From Marchantia polymorpha subsp. ruderalis (lineage: Eukaryota > Streptophyta > Marchantiopsida > Marchantiales > Marchantiaceae), in contig AP031355.1 in NCBI GenBank assembly GCA_037833965.1, positions 20,423,501 through 20,487,500 on the forward strand: a DNA stretch of 64,000 bases. The letters are read 5' to 3'. The position numbers and the translations under genes were made by a program. Below the pieces are notes generated by a model. That model ran no database searches and had not been told where the DNA came from. It worked only from the letters and a program-made list of their open reading frames with translations. Positions 1-12,239 of the stretch are shown here, piece by piece; position 1 is the first letter of the stretch, and every line of letters begins with the position of its first letter.

Positions 1-457
1 GGAACACGGTTTGCGGATCTTTCTGCACTTTCTCGTACTTGACAAAACCCGTGGCGCCTCTGAATTGGCCCTGTCCACCCACGATGCCCAGCTCCTGTTT
101 GTCAAGATCAGCTTGACCGTCTGGAGTCATGAACCACGAGCCTCGCAGGCTGATCGAGCTGCCTCCCCACGGCCGGACCAAGTCTTCAGAGAAGGTAATT
201 GTCACCACATCCTCGATCACGTCCTCAGTATGGTAGAAGTACAACCCACCAATGTGCCCGTAAACTTTTGTTTTGTCCCTTGAGGAGTATAGGAGATTGT
301 TCTTGACGTAGCCTATTCCTTTGTTCGGAACCGGATCAGCGGCCAAGGGCTTGAACACTTCTGTGTCGCCGGCCGGTATGAACTCATAGTAGCTCATGAC
401 ATACTTGCAGTACGATGCATTCACTTTTGAATTTCTCCTCAACGACATGTGATCCAT
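1..457 (-). CDS. Dirigent / allene-oxide-cyclase-like barrel protein, copy 1 (3' part outside window)
   Basis: The frame is open from the ATG at 457 leftwards to the window edge (152 codons) and nearly identical to the complete copy at 14192-14824. The few differences I see are a Ser/Arg change near residue 8, Val/Ile in the GH(V/I)GG stretch and Gly/Asp in SE(G/D)L. The dirigent/AOC barrel signatures are present, including ELGIVGG followed by FRGATG. Dirigent proteins guide phenoxy-radical coupling and AOCs cyclise allene oxides; which activity applies here is unknown. An in-frame TAA lies seven codons upstream, so translation should start at this ATG unless a splice acceptor lies after that stop. 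The protein lacks the signal peptide common in dirigent proteins. The C-terminus, including any His-rich tail, is beyond the window. Confidence 0.75.
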   Translation of the reverse strand, partial: MDHMSLRRNSKVNASYCKYVMSYYEFIPAGDTEVFKPLAADPVPNKGIGYVKNNLLYSSRDKTKVYGHIGGLYFYHTEDVIEDVVTITFSEDLVRPWGGSSISLRGSWFMTPDGQADLDKQELGIVGGQGQFRGATGFVKYEKVQKDPQTVF

Positions 458-618
458 GGCTGTAGAGCGCTGATCTTAAACCAGATAATCTGCGAGAACG
501 TCGCACGTAGAATCTGTCAGAAATCTGTGTTAATGACCAAACCTCCTCTTTTAAGCGCACTCTGCAACGAACGGACATCAGCGGCGGTTAACAATGGAGT
601 TGCACATGTTGATCTTAC

Positions 619-683
619 CTCTTGAACCTCGAAGCTCCTTCCCAGTATCTTAGATATTCGTGCTGGCCTTGGTAGTGATGCAT
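619..683 (-). other. Probable 5' leader exon of dirigent-like copy 1 with splice donor
   Basis: This stretch is well conserved with 13611-13675. It begins just after a TATA box and ends in a strong donor (CAAGAG|GTAAGATC, intron starting at 618). It contains an ATG (683) opening a 21-residue frame conserved between the copies, but no acceptor joins that frame cleanly to the downstream dirigent frame. I therefore read it as leader, perhaps with an upstream ORF. A possible acceptor (TTGCAG) lies about 55 nt further downstream. Confidence 0.45.
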
Positions 684-699
684 GAGTTCGCGTTCGCGT

Positions 700-706
700 T
701 TATATA
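700..706 (-). promoter_or_regulatory. TATA box of dirigent-like copy 1
   Basis: On the minus strand the site reads CTATATAAA, about 20-30 nt before the conserved leader exon. The matching position in copy 2 (13588-13594) reads TATGTAA. Confidence 0.55.
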
Positions 707-1059
707 GGGAGAGGACCTTCGGACGAACAAGTCCCTCCCTGCTAGGAAAGAGCTCAGGTTAGTTCCCAGGAATAGCTTTGCAGTTATTTCGAGAAAAAGA
801 AAGCATGTGATGAGTGAGGACATAAACGAGGGCGGCCATGGGCATGCCTGAGCTGAACTCGACGTTGACCGCGCTTGAGGGCATGCGATATTATGGGGTA
901 CGTACGAGTTCAAAAATAAAGAGTAACAAATAACGCTGACACCTGTAAACTCTGTTTCTACAATTTCTGGATCAGGTGAATTAGGCGGTCTAGACTCGTG
1001 TTACAGACAATTATTCTCGTGACGATCAAGTTTGACAGCCGCCTTGGCAAAGTCCGTGA

Positions 1060-2760
1060 TAATTCCAGTCTCTTCCAGTCTCCATCTTATCACATCCATA
1101 TGAACAACAATCTGCTCTGAGTTCTGTAAAGGATATCGCTGCGTTTGCCCTTCGTGGTTTGGAAAGCTTAAAGATCTAATCCTATCAACAATATACGACT
1201 TCGTTCTATGATATGTAATGATGTACTATTATACTGTATGATGTACACGTTTATCCATGTACGTGTCTTGCATCAAAAAATTGAATTTAAAGAGTGTATA
1301 GAGTATAACGAAGTTACTAACTTTACAATTCATGATGATTAACAGATGGTTGAGAAGTCAGATGACGATATTGTTGAGTTTCGAGTTGATGCTAAATTTG
1401 TATTGGGTATCGTTATCTAGAGTCTGATGCTATGAATTTCTCACAACCTGCGGAGACTAGTAGCAACCCGTGGCTACACCAGAGTAAAGGGATTGGTGCT
1501 TGGTGATGAATTAGAATCCATTGTTCCAACATAGTCTAAAATATCAAAATATAGAACTATAATCACAATTAGCACTACCATGGGTCAATTTATTGCAGGA
1601 AGATGGAAAGGAGTGTAATGGACCTCGGAACATGCGAATGGAATAATTAAAGAAGATATTGGCTGTAAATTAAAGCTAATGTCGGGTTGACTCATTTTGT
1701 TGGATAGAAAAGTTCCTGGTTAACATGCTTACGTACAGAGCATGTGTGTGAGCACAACATCTATGTAAGAGCAGAATGAAAGCACCTATTGCACGATACT
1801 TATGAAGAAGCCTTCGAGATATTGCGTTATCAAAGCTCTCACATGTGCCGATTACAAGGATACTTATAATATTCGGAGAATTTTACTTTAAAGATGAGAT
1901 AAGGGCGATGACAAGAGGGGTGACACATGTGATGTTTACTCCACAGTGGGCAAGTAAACTTTTCACCCAAAACGGGGCTGTTATTTTTAACTTAACATGA
2001 ATAATATATTTTTCATGATCAAAAGACCGGGATATTTTAATTAATCGAGCTTAAAAAGTAAAATCTAGAGAGTGCAGTAGAATATGGTCTTTAGTGACCG
2101 CGTATCTGGAACTCGTATCGATAATGTTACATAATTCTAAAACACCTGAATCTTTGTACGTGTTATCTATACTTCTTTTATTGTAATAAAATTTCTAATA
2201 AAGCGATAAAAATACTTCGTCAACTTTTACGTTATATCGTTATGTTGTATTTCATAATTTTTATCAAATACGTGAACAAAGGTCGATATGACAATATAAT
2301 AAAAATATATTAGAATTAATAATCTAGTTTGATAGATATAATTTTTATTAAAAAAATGGATATTTTATTTAAAATAATTATCTTGAAAAATAAAAATCTT
2401 ATCTTACATGGATAAAAATAATCATGAAACGAGCCCTAATAACATCACAAAGGATGAAAGTACCTAGAGCACCATGATTTTCTTGTGGATTGAAAGTATG
2501 AAAAGTCACGATGTATGTATGGATCATGAAAAGCATATGCAAAGTCGAGCAATTAATCCATAGAAGATAAGAATAATTGCCAACCTTTTACCAGTAAAAA
2601 AACCTATAGTATCCATAATGTTTGAAGTCAAAAGCTCGCTTCGCTACGAGATGTGAAGATAGGGATGCAGCGAATGGCCGCTGCTTTTGTTCCGCACGTC
2701 TTCATTTCAATGGGAGATGAAAGATCTAAAACGGAAATCCGCACGTGGAGTCAGGTTGAA
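1060..2760. other. AT-rich spacer, no gene seen
   Basis: There are no long open frames or recognisable domains. The stretch contains short A/T-rich tracts only; 1980-2400 is especially AT-rich. Any transposon remnants here are too decayed for me to name. Confidence 0.5.
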
Positions 2761-2789
2761 CTCATGGGCTGCGTCAATTTGTACGGTAC

Positions 2790-2843
2790 TTCAATGTCTT
2801 GCCAGGTCAGAATAGGGCTAGTCTGACCTGGCAAGACATTGAA
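2790..2843. repeat. Perfect hairpin, 22-bp arms
   Basis: Arms 2790-2811 and 2822-2843 are perfect reverse complements around a 10-nt loop (ATAGGGCTAG). A second hairpin follows 18 bp later. Confidence 0.9.
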
Positions 2844-2861
2844 ATACAGTCACTCCTGGTT

Positions 2862-2888
2862 GAGCACGCCTAGTCACTAGGCGTGCTC
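2862..2888. repeat. Perfect palindrome, 13-bp arms
   Basis: Arms 2862-2874 and 2876-2888 (GAGCACGCCTAGT and its complement) flank a single base. Confidence 0.9.
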
Positions 2889-3499
2889 GCTTTGGTGGGA
2901 CTTCTCTTTGCGTGTTCGTTCGAATATCAACATGTGATTCTTTGTGCGACAGTCCATCTCCTATTTGTTCAGATTCTGCGAGGAACTTTCCCAGTGCTGT
3001 ACTGATTGCGTCCTCCAACCCCGTTTCTGACACATCCACTGAGCTTTATGCATAAGTCATTAACAATTGCATAAATAATTAACATAGTTAACAGATATAT
3101 GTTATGTATATTTTCATATATTATAATCTTTGCGTGTCTTCTCTCATATGGTATTTTTAATTATACATTTCCAAATTTTTATATTCGTTTCTGAACTAAA
3201 TAAAAATGTGATTGTCTATAAGTGATGAATAAACGAAGATTCATACTTACTATTTATGATTTTAATCATTTTTTCCATACACTGACTACAAGCTCTTTTG
3301 TGGTTCTAATATAATTTATGTGTAAAAAAACACTACTAGTTCTATATAAAGATTTGCTAATGGATCTTTTATAACTGTTATTTTTTTTATATCTCTTGCA
3401 CAACATATGGTCTTCTGTAAAGGTCTTAGGGTGTGGTTGGCTGTTGGTGGCCTTTTACTGTTTCAGTTCATTTCATTTGAGTTATGGTTTTGTTGGGAT

Positions 3500-3785
3500 A
3501 TCTTTAGCTATGTGGGTCACCATTGTGCATATATGGCAAAGATTGCGCAAGACGTAGAACCCACATGCTTTGATGATTCTGTTAGAGATGCCAAATGGAA
3601 GAAAGCCATGGATGAAGAGATGACTGCATCTGATGCAAATGAGAGGTGAGATTTGGTTCCTTTGTCAAAATACAAGAATGTGATTGGTTGGAAATGGATG
3701 CACAAAATGAATCACAATGGAGATGGCAGCATATGCAGTTGAAAGCTAAATTGGTAGTCAAAGGCTTTGGTCAGACTTATGTCTT
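3500..3785 (+). pseudogene. Ty1/Copia reverse transcriptase fragment
   Basis: Translation gives the start of the Copia RT domain (RVT_2 family): a Glu-Pro-Thr motif, then WKKAMDEEM, then across a stop a WDLVPL-like stretch, VIGWKWMHK, and after a frameshift LKAKLVVKGFGQTY. These correspond to the conserved W..AM.EE, KWVYK and KARLVAKGF blocks. The rest of the pol gene is missing. The 3407-3649 frame covers only the first part, and its upstream hydrophobic residues have no Copia counterpart. This is a dead remnant. Confidence 0.75.
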
Positions 3786-3819
3786 GCCGAAGATGGTTAC
3801 CATCTTGGGCAAGATAACC

Positions 3820-4610
3820 TGAGAGGCAGAGGTAAAGATAAGAAAGAAAAAGGTGTCGGAGTGGTCTGCAGGTCTTCTGCCAGACTTCTATGCAACATGC
3901 GTCAAATGTTTAACTTACCTGTAAGGTGTCTTCGGCAGTTATGAAATACAATATTTTCCTATGATAATTAACCGATACATAACCGTCAATGAGACACTCG
4001 ATAAGTGGAAGGCCGCAGGAAGCTAAGGGATTGGACACAATGAATTGCACATCTCCACAAATTAAATGTAACGTAAAACTCTATAATCCTATGCTCGAAC
4101 CATACATTGTTAATCAAAGTCCATTCATGTTGTAAGTACAAATCCGGGCCACATGCTGTAAAACAAAATGAGAAGAAACATCAACCGTAACAAGGAACCA
4201 AATTCAAGAGGAGACCAGGTTGCGAACTTAAAATATGCAGAAGATCATATTCATAGCTTGACTTTTGTCATTTAGAGGGTTCAAAGACGTGCGTCGTTGC
4301 ACTCAAATGGGACATTCAAGCTTGCAGCTTAAAGAATGCCTTCTTTGCTAGACAATGGATGTCTGGACCCTTCGATTGTTTGCACTAGACAGCCATGCAG
4401 AGACAGACAGATACACCATCCATCCAGTTTCATAGAAGAGAACAGATCCAGATTTGAAACGTTGCAGCCTCCCGAGTTTTATTCAAGTCATCTGTTTACA
4501 TATATTTGAAATTGTTTCAAAAGCTACGGTACAACCAATCAAACAGTATATGTCAGGCCTAGATAAATAAACTCTAGTTACTAGTTCTGCGGGTGTGTGC
4601 AATCACGTCA
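3820..4610 (+). repeat. Dispersed repeat R2, copy 1
   Basis: About 790 bp matches 11285-12075 in the same orientation with many substitutions and small indels. Part of it recurs inverted at 12770-12880. No coding potential is conserved between the copies, so the identity of the element is unknown. Confidence 0.8.
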
Positions 4611-4619
4611 ATATACATT

Positions 4620-5460
4620 CGTCAATCGGTAATCTTAGCAAATCTAGAGTTCAAATTTAGAATGCACTTTTTGAAGTTGAGAATTAGTTAGCGATGCTAA
4701 ACAACAACAGTAGTTAATGCAAGAATCTAGAATTTTGTAAACTCGTAATCATGTAAATTTACATTTGTTTCATAGTTATGGTCATGGATGTACTTGTACA
4801 ATCATAAAAAGTTCATATTTTGATAATTAAATGTTTTTAAAGCATTGAATGTATAAAAAGATACTATATTCAATTCTTTGAATAAATTTAGTCATATTTC
4901 TTTCACTATAGCTTCGATTGAGGTTTAATTATGGGGAAAAAAACATATAGGTTCAAACTTTACCTATAAAAATATTACCTACTTTTTCAAAAATACCTAT
5001 ATGGAATAAGTAGTAGAAGTTGTATTGATAAATTGTGTATAGAACATGCAAATATACTATAACAGTAAACATCATGTTCAAATTATGATTTTGCATTCGA
5101 AATTATTATAATATCTTAAACTCAAGGCAAATTTGAGCATTGTTTTCATTTTTTTAATTAATTTTTATCATATGCATTGTTAAATTTTTTTACTGCAATT
5201 TATATCATACTACTATAATTGAATTTCTATTTATACCAAATTTCTATAAATGATTGCAAATTTATTGTTTTAGAACCTGAACCTTTGCACAAATCAACCG
5301 CCTTGATTAGTATAAAATGAAATCTTATGAATAAAACCTTATATGAAATAAAGGTTATGATTAAATGTAAGATTTAGAGAAAACTCATGAAAATAATACT
5401 TCAACACCTCTATGAAACTCGTGAAATATTTTAACAGTTATGAAAAATGTGACTAATACG
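4620..5460. other. AT-rich spacer, no gene seen
   Basis: Very A/T-rich DNA without open frames of note or recognisable protein similarity. Confidence 0.5.
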
Positions 5461-7700
5461 ATTTATAAATCAACATATAGTCGACAACTTTTGTTTAAGA
5501 ACTGACAATTCATAATCTATTTTGAAATTATTAAAATGTTGATTAAATACCGATTACAAAATAATTTGATTCCAAAATCGTATACGTATATTAATTTTAA
5601 AAAATAAGAAAAGATACAATATATTTTATTTCTATCAAATTGAAATGAAAAATCAAATCTTTTTCACAAATTCAAAATATCAAGATGAAAAAAATATCTA
5701 AAACTAAAATCAATCACAATCTTTAAATTGAATATTTTGGATTTGAAACTGTGAAAATCTTGACACATGACTTCTTTAATCCTATTAAAAGTATATATCA
5801 AAAAAGATAATTCATCTCTATATATTTGTTAACAGCACATTGACTTTCATGTTGGAATTCCTAAATGCTTAATTGCAAAGCTTGTAATCCTGCAATACAT
5901 AATAAATAATATATATAATGACATATATCTATATAGAAAAATAAGGATTTCTTACGATGAAAAATTCCAACAAAACTCACACTATATTTTGTTTTTAGAA
6001 ATAATAAGTAATATATATCAGTTAAAAAATTAATAGTAGAAAATATAAATACTCATTGATGTTTTTCAAATAAATTTTATTTTTTTTGTATAAAGAATTA
6101 ACTTTCAAAAATTTTCATTGTCGGGTATAAAGATTTGGGATAAATCTAAAATAAAAATTTTCCAAGAATTCATTAAAATCAGTCGCATGATTCTTGCAAC
6201 ATTCATGAAGTGAGTTATTTTTCTTTCCAGTTTTCTTGGAAAGGTTCAATCAAATGGTTTGAATTAATTCTATATTATACAAAGATATTTTTTGTGATTT
6301 TTTTTTCATGATAAAAAATTTCTCTTTGAAAATATTAATTAAAAAATATTAAAAATATGAAATTGTGTAGGGATATAATGACATTTAAATGGTTTTGATG
6401 ATTGCATCACATTCTTTCACAGAAAATATTTTTTCAATAATTATTTTATTTTTACTACCATAAATAAATTGTATTCTATCAAATTTAATATAATTTATCT
6501 TTAATGATCCAAATTAATTTACCTGCATTATATTAAAGACGGATTTATTTTAAATTTTTTAAATTTTTGAATATGATCAAGAAAAATCTTCAAAAAACTT
6601 ATGAAATATTTTCGAATATTTTTTCAACAAACAGGTTTATTTTTAAATATTTAAACAACGCAAGAGAAATTCCAATCATATAATTGCTACATACTATGAC
6701 CTTTTCTTTTTTTTGCTTATAACATGAGATCTCAAGCTGCTTAAATATTTATTTGAAACTGGTCTTCAAAATTTTTTACAACCTTGAAACAATTATTTGA
6801 ATTTTGTTTCAATCTCTTTGAAACTTCATTCTAAATGTACATATATGTATATATATATATATACGTTTATTTATAATTTATTATATATATAGTTAATTTT
6901 TACAGTCTAGTTGAAAATTATTACTTGATCATTATAGAAATATTATGATTATATTTGATAAATGATTAAAAGTACAATTTCAAATTTGAAATATAAAATA
7001 ATTTTTTTTTCAAATGATGAAAATACTTTCACATATATCACATATCACATAGTATGTTATAGTTTTAACATGCTGATATATGATTTTTTTATTGTGTTAT
7101 GTGATTGAAAAATTCCAGCATTTCTTTTTTCCCTACCCTTACATGATTATGACATAAATATCATAAAAACTGTATTTTCTTGTTTTGCATTTCATAAGAT
7201 TTAGTTAGTATATATATATATATATTAAAATAGATTATCATATTTATCTATTTTTTTTCTCTGATTTTCAAAACTCTGTTGATTTTAAGTAAAGTGAAAT
7301 TTTTTTATAATTCATTGAATTATATTCATCACTATAGTAAAATCTAAACAAAAGAATATATGTCAAAAAAGCTTAAGCAATCATTTAGATCACACAATGG
7401 TCAATAAGAGTCACATTTTTTCTTAATTATTCATCATCTAAGATTTAGTATGGAAAAACAAGTAAAATATAACATAAAAGCAAGAGTGCATGGAGATGAA
7501 AGAAATTAGAAGAATAGATGAAAACAATCAAAATCTATGGAATGTCAATTCCACAAAAAAAATACTTGATGGAACCTTTGTCTAACACAAAATGCTTACT
7601 GAATCCAACACGTATCACTTTACTTGATGAGATTCCACCAAGTACACGTCGTCACTCATATTTTAATAATGAATGACATCATAGGCCCATAGGCGTAGAA
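5460..7700 (+). repeat. AT-rich dispersed repeat R1, copy A (longest)
   Basis: Blocks of this region recur in the same order and orientation at 47950-49260 (matching about 5520-7150) and 34870-35930 (matching about 5800-5880 and 6890-7700). A landmark is the GGAATTCCTAAATGCTTAAT-like stretch near 5855, repeated near 34910 and 48305. It has no open frame. A non-coding part of a large transposon, such as an old LTR, is one possibility. Boundaries are approximate. Confidence 0.7.
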
Positions 7701-8218
7701 CACAAAAATCTATGTAAAAAGCAACTTTTTCTTTGGCTTGGAGCTCAGTTACTAGGCAAGGCTACCAACCAAAGCCAAGTAGGCACATGCTTGCCTAGAG
7801 ATGCATTCCTGCAAGAAGAAGAAAGAGTAGGGGTGTTATGGGTCATTCCTATGGTTGGAGCCACAACAAATTTTTTGAGTATTATGTGTTTCACCGTCAT
7901 GAGGTTACAAATTTTTGTGTTTTATACTCAAAGTTGCAAATACATTCCCTCCATTTTGAAATTATAAGGAGTGATAGAAAAAAATTTTAATTGCAAACAC
8001 ACGCAAAGTCTTTGTATCACAAATGATTGCCAAAAATTTATTACAGAATGTTCGTTTGAATTGCTAGTGAAAATTTCACTCCGGCTGATGTAATTATTTT
8101 GTTCCTCTAGCAAAAACATGATATTCATCTGTGTGAACCTCCCTTCTTAAGTAAGATTTGAAATATCTTTTTCAATGTCATTGTAGGTATTATTTTTAGA
8201 GATGAAAACAGATTGGTA

Positions 8219-9120
8219 CTAAAGGTTCAAAAAGAGTAGAACAAAATAATTTGGATGATCAAGTTCAGAAGATCTCTTTCTAATAGTCTTGATAATGTGG
8301 GTCTTGAAGCTCTTACCGTTCTTGGTAATGTTCACGTCCTTCATAATAGTATACAAATTGATAAGTTTGGCAAAAACTTGATCTAATATGATGGAACTTT
8401 GCTCCAGACAAGCTATATTATCAACAATTGGCTTGATGATCTTGCAGATCTCCTTGTTGATTGCAAAGTGACAATTATTTTCCACCAGCTTGAATATTTT
8501 CTTGCTGATCGGCGGCTTGTAGGCTAGTTTTAGCTTGTCTACGCAATGTTTAAAATCTTTGTGATATGATGCAACACCAAATCATACGAGCATAGATGAA
8601 TATCATTGTGTTTCACACATTCTTAATTAAACTTGCGAATGTTGTTTTTTTCATCCAGGTCTTGAGTTGTATTGTCCAATATTTAGAATTTGTAAAAAGG
8701 TTGATCATCTTGCAGATGTCTTTAAAACTTGTTTCATAGTAGCTTGAACTGAAACATACTTCGTGTATAAATTAAGCTGATGGAGACAATAGCATAAGTA
8801 ACAATGTTTGGATGCGAATTGACCAAATTATTTCTCATTCTAATCATGGTAGTTGGACTATTGGATCCAAAGTCATCAATTGTTGTTAATTAAAACAAAT
8901 TTGTTAGTTGACATTATCAATTCATGGTGCAACGCATTTGCTGTTGGCTTAACTGTAAAATGTATTATGTTCAAAATTCATTGTTTTGTGCTAGTGTTGG
9001 CAATCATAACGTAGATCAAATTGTTAGAAACATCTTTCCATCCTCTAGCGTCACATTGCTAGCATTTGTGAGTTAATCTTCAAGCTTTAACAAACATTTG
9101 ATGTATCTCTTTTGTAATTA
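8219..9120 (-). pseudogene. hAT-type (DUF659-like) transposase relic
   Basis: Read on the minus strand with several stops and frameshifts, the region gives a GWKDVSNNLIYVMIAN stretch near 9050, resembling the DGW.D..N...N block of DUF659 transposases. A D-F-G-S-N-S stretch near 8870-8850 then resembles the conserved T-D-N-x-S-N motif, and further downstream comes an uninterrupted 88-codon piece (8219-8485). The order fits a plant hAT transposase. No terminal inverted repeats were found. The assignment rests on motif spacing in a decayed sequence. Confidence 0.5.
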
Positions 9121-9654
9121 TTGATAAAAAATCACTCTTCTTGAAGGTTCGGTGTAACTAGGATTGAGACCACAATTTAACACTACAAGTTACTTGCTGG
9201 AGCACACATTGAATGCATTGTTAGAGTTGATCAAGAATTCTAAAAATTGCAGATAATGATTATCTTGTACATCTGCATTCATAAACAAACTGAAAAACTT
9301 TGGAAAACGTTGTTGATGGTGGTGCAATAAAAAAAAACTTGTGCCACCAACCCTAGCTACGATGCAATTGATGACTGCATTGAGCTACGTTTTTCTTTAC
9401 AATACTCATGTATTCAAATCTACTTTCAAAATCTATAGAACACCAATGCAAGACATAATTTTTCAACTTGTCATCCACAGTTGTCAAGCCGAGATGGAAT
9501 GACTCATCCTATCTCGGCCAAGTTTACTTTTTTGAGTAAGGAAACACTTGGATTTGAAGTTTTGACTGACTTTAGAGAGACTTGTATACTGCCGGGATCA
9601 GGTAGCTGAGCACTTGGAAAAAAGAATATTCCAAGTGTTGAGAGAGAAAGATAG

Positions 9655-10030
9655 AGTGTGTTTGTTGGCCTCACATTTGAACATCAGCTCGGAGCGAGCA
9701 TCTTCAACTACTGCGAGGACCAACCAGGTTGCCGAGCATTTGATGAAGAAGAAAAAAAATTCTAAGTATGAAAGAAGAAAAGTCCAAGACTACCAAGTGT
9801 TGGCCGAACACTTTAGAGAGAGAGAGAGAGAGAGAGAGAGTCGCCCTTGAATCCTTGCATACTTGGACCCCCATCAAAGCTTCACGTTCCCCTCGTACTC
9901 GTCCTCAGGCTACCAACTATAGTTAGAGACGGTGGCAAATGACAAGATGATAGGAAGCTACTTTCCCCACACTATAGACGTCAAGTATATAGTCACAAGA
10001 ACTTCGTTTGTAACATGGGTGAAGGTGTAC
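9655..10030 (+). repeat. Dispersed repeat R3, copy 1
   Basis: About 375 bp matches 47590-47945 in the same orientation, including TGTTGGCCGAACACTTT and CTACCAACTATAGT. Flanking DNA differs, so the repeat unit ends near 10030. No coding function was recognised. Confidence 0.8.
9815..9840 (+). repeat. (AG)13 microsatellite inside R3 copy 1
   Basis: Thirteen AG units. The equivalent place in copy 2 (about 47728-47741) has only a short GA-rich run, so the tract expanded after the copies separated. Confidence 0.9.
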
Positions 10031-10465
10031 TGTTGGGCCATCTCGAGGGATATCATCAAGTAAATTGATACTTGTGGAGTCAAATAAGTGTTTTGTGTTC
10101 CTAAAGAATCCCATCAACTAATCTTCTCGAATTTCACCCCCAGAGGATGCGAAGTTCCACGCACATTCGTATGAGAGCTCAAGAATTCACAGTTCGATGT
10201 TGTATTCGCTAGAATAGTGAGCCGCTAACAATGACACTAACATTGTTAGGGAAAGTATAAAGCATGAAACAAACAACAAATTCATATGGTGGGTAGAAAG
10301 AAAGAAATTCTATCCAAAGAAACCTTGTAAATATTAAAATCCATTCTTCCCTCATACATTCTTGAGTAGAGAATCATTTTATACCAAAAAATATTGTTGA
10401 AGTTGGAGAAATACACTTTTGAGGTATTTATTGATGATACTCCATCTGAACTTAAAATGCTTATT

Positions 10466-10937
10466 CGGACCCTTTAAGTTTCGTTTTACCCTATGGGACC
10501 CCTCTGAAGGTGCACCTCATGCATGTATTAGTATGAACAGACTGTGCAGGTGTACGAGATTGTCTAGTAGTCTTCATTGAATCTCTCAAATCTCCACTCA
10601 GTGCAATCGGATCCAGACCCTTCTTTGTCTGAGAATTGCACATTGCACCAGAATTTGTAAAATTACCAGACACTTGGATTCAATAGTACTCTACTTCCTT
10701 TCATGTGAATTTCACACGTTCCCGGTTGCTCACCGAGTCTAATTTCCGTTAGCTCAAAACCTCTGTGCACTTGTGACAATGTATGTGACCATTCATCGTT
10801 GTGAGATTTGTAATCGCAAAGGTTCACTAAAGCTCGTACATGACGCGAGCTTTAGTACATAGGAACACTTTTCAGAAGTTAGCAACGGTGTGCTGCGGTG
10901 TGGTCCCATAGGGGAAAACTAAACTTGATGTGTCCCA
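10466..10937. mobile_element. Putative non-autonomous TIR element (MITE-like)
   Basis: Imperfect terminal inverted repeats of about 30-40 bp flank 470 bp. The left side carries AAGTTTCGTTTTACCCTATG (10476-10495) and the right side, reversed, AAGTTTAGTTTTCCCCTATG, with the similarity continuing outward to GGAC and inward to GGGACC. No transposase frame lies inside. A target-site duplication could not be identified, so superfamily is left open. A perfect 11-bp-arm hairpin lies inside at 10826-10856. Confidence 0.55.
10826..10856. repeat. Perfect hairpin, 11-bp arms
   Basis: ACTAAAGCTCG at 10826-10836 pairs with its complement at 10846-10856 around a 9-nt loop, within the putative TIR element. 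Confidence 0.8.
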
Positions 10938-11284
10938 TCAAACAGTTCAAATAGTAAGTAAATAACTCGTAGACTTTTTGTAACTTGTTTTCATATATTG
11001 TCCATAACCATATTCAGAAATCGCATGATATGGGCAAGGGGAGAAAAAGTCACTCATCAATGGTACGGGTTACAGAACAATCCCATTACAGATTTAGTCG
11101 CTACGGAGATTTCCAGAGAAGTCATTTTTTCTGGTCTTGTCCAAACTTAAATTTCTTATACCTGTTGAGTTCAGCCGAATTTATTTGGCAAAAATGAAGT
11201 GGGTTCGGTATTGCTAGAATCATCTAAACTTCCTATTCACTTCATCATTGAAAATAGAAAACTGTAATCGGTATCATCTTAGGC

Positions 11285-12075
11285 AACAACAACCCGGGAG
11301 GCAGAGATAAAGATAAGAGAGAACAAGGCACCGGATCCCGCTGCAGGCCTTCTGCCCAGACATGCGTCAAATGTTTAACTTACCCGTATGGTGTCTTTGG
11401 CAGTTATGAAGTACAATATTTCCCCAATGAAAATTAACCGATACATAATCGTTAATGAGACCGTCAATAAGTGGAACGCCGCAGGAAGCCGGTGGATTGG
11501 ACACAATGACTTGCACATCTCCACAACTTAAATGTAACGTAAAACTCTATGGGCTCATCTGAAACTCTGCTATGGTCAAACCATACATTGTATATCAAAG
11601 TCCATTCATGTTGTACAAATCCTGGCCACATGCTATAAAAAAAAATGGGAAGAAACATCAAACCGAAACGAAGAACAAAATTTAAGAAGAGACCAGGTAG
11701 CGAACTTAAACATGTAGAAGATCAGAATTATAGCTTGCCTTTTGTCATTTAGAGGTTTCAAAGACGAGCTTAGTTGCACTCAATGGTACATTCAAGCTTG
11801 CATCTTAAAGTATGCCTTCTTTACTAGAAAGTGGATGTCTTGGACCCTTAGATTGTTTGCACTAGACAGCCATACAGAGTTAGATAGATACCACCATCCA
11901 TCCAGCTTCATAGAAGAGATTAAATGCAGATTTGAAACGTTGTTGCCTCCCCACTTTTTCTCCTGTGTGGCATGTCATGCTCCAAGGTTACATGTATTTG
12001 AAATTGTTTTCAAAAGGTATGGAACAACCAATAGAAGAATAGATGTTAGGCCTAGATAAGTCAACTCTTAGTTAC
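11285..12075 (+). repeat. Dispersed repeat R2, copy 2
   Basis: Diverged direct copy of 3820-4610. Open frames on both strands here are not preserved in the first copy, so they are unlikely to be genes. Confidence 0.8.
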
Positions 12076-12239
12076 TAGCTATGCCGGTGGATGGATTATA
12101 TCACGTCAATATATATATTATTATAAAGAAATGCAATAATTACATCTATCTTATCCATAACCGGAATAAATATTGTAACAAGTGCATATACTAGTCAAAA
12201 TGTAGCATATTTTACTAGAGGTGGGAATATTGTGTTATA

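Larger units (their letters stand above)
1..1060 (-). repeat. Left arm of a large inverted gene duplication
   Basis: The arm matches 13225-14650 in reverse orientation and covers the dirigent-like coding region, leader exon, TATA region and about 350 bp of upstream DNA. The match fades near 1060. Copy 2 carries about 370 bp (around 13740-14110) that copy 1 replaces with some 14 bp. Confidence 0.85.

Noticed and set aside
384..578. 64-codon minus-strand frame upstream of dirigent copy 1
   Set aside because: Out of frame with the conserved dirigent protein and not preserved in copy 2.
3407..3649. 80-codon plus-strand frame as a gene
   Set aside because: Its C-terminal half is Copia RT sequence and the first half is hydrophobic spacer without an ATG-based homologue; it is part of a transposon relic.
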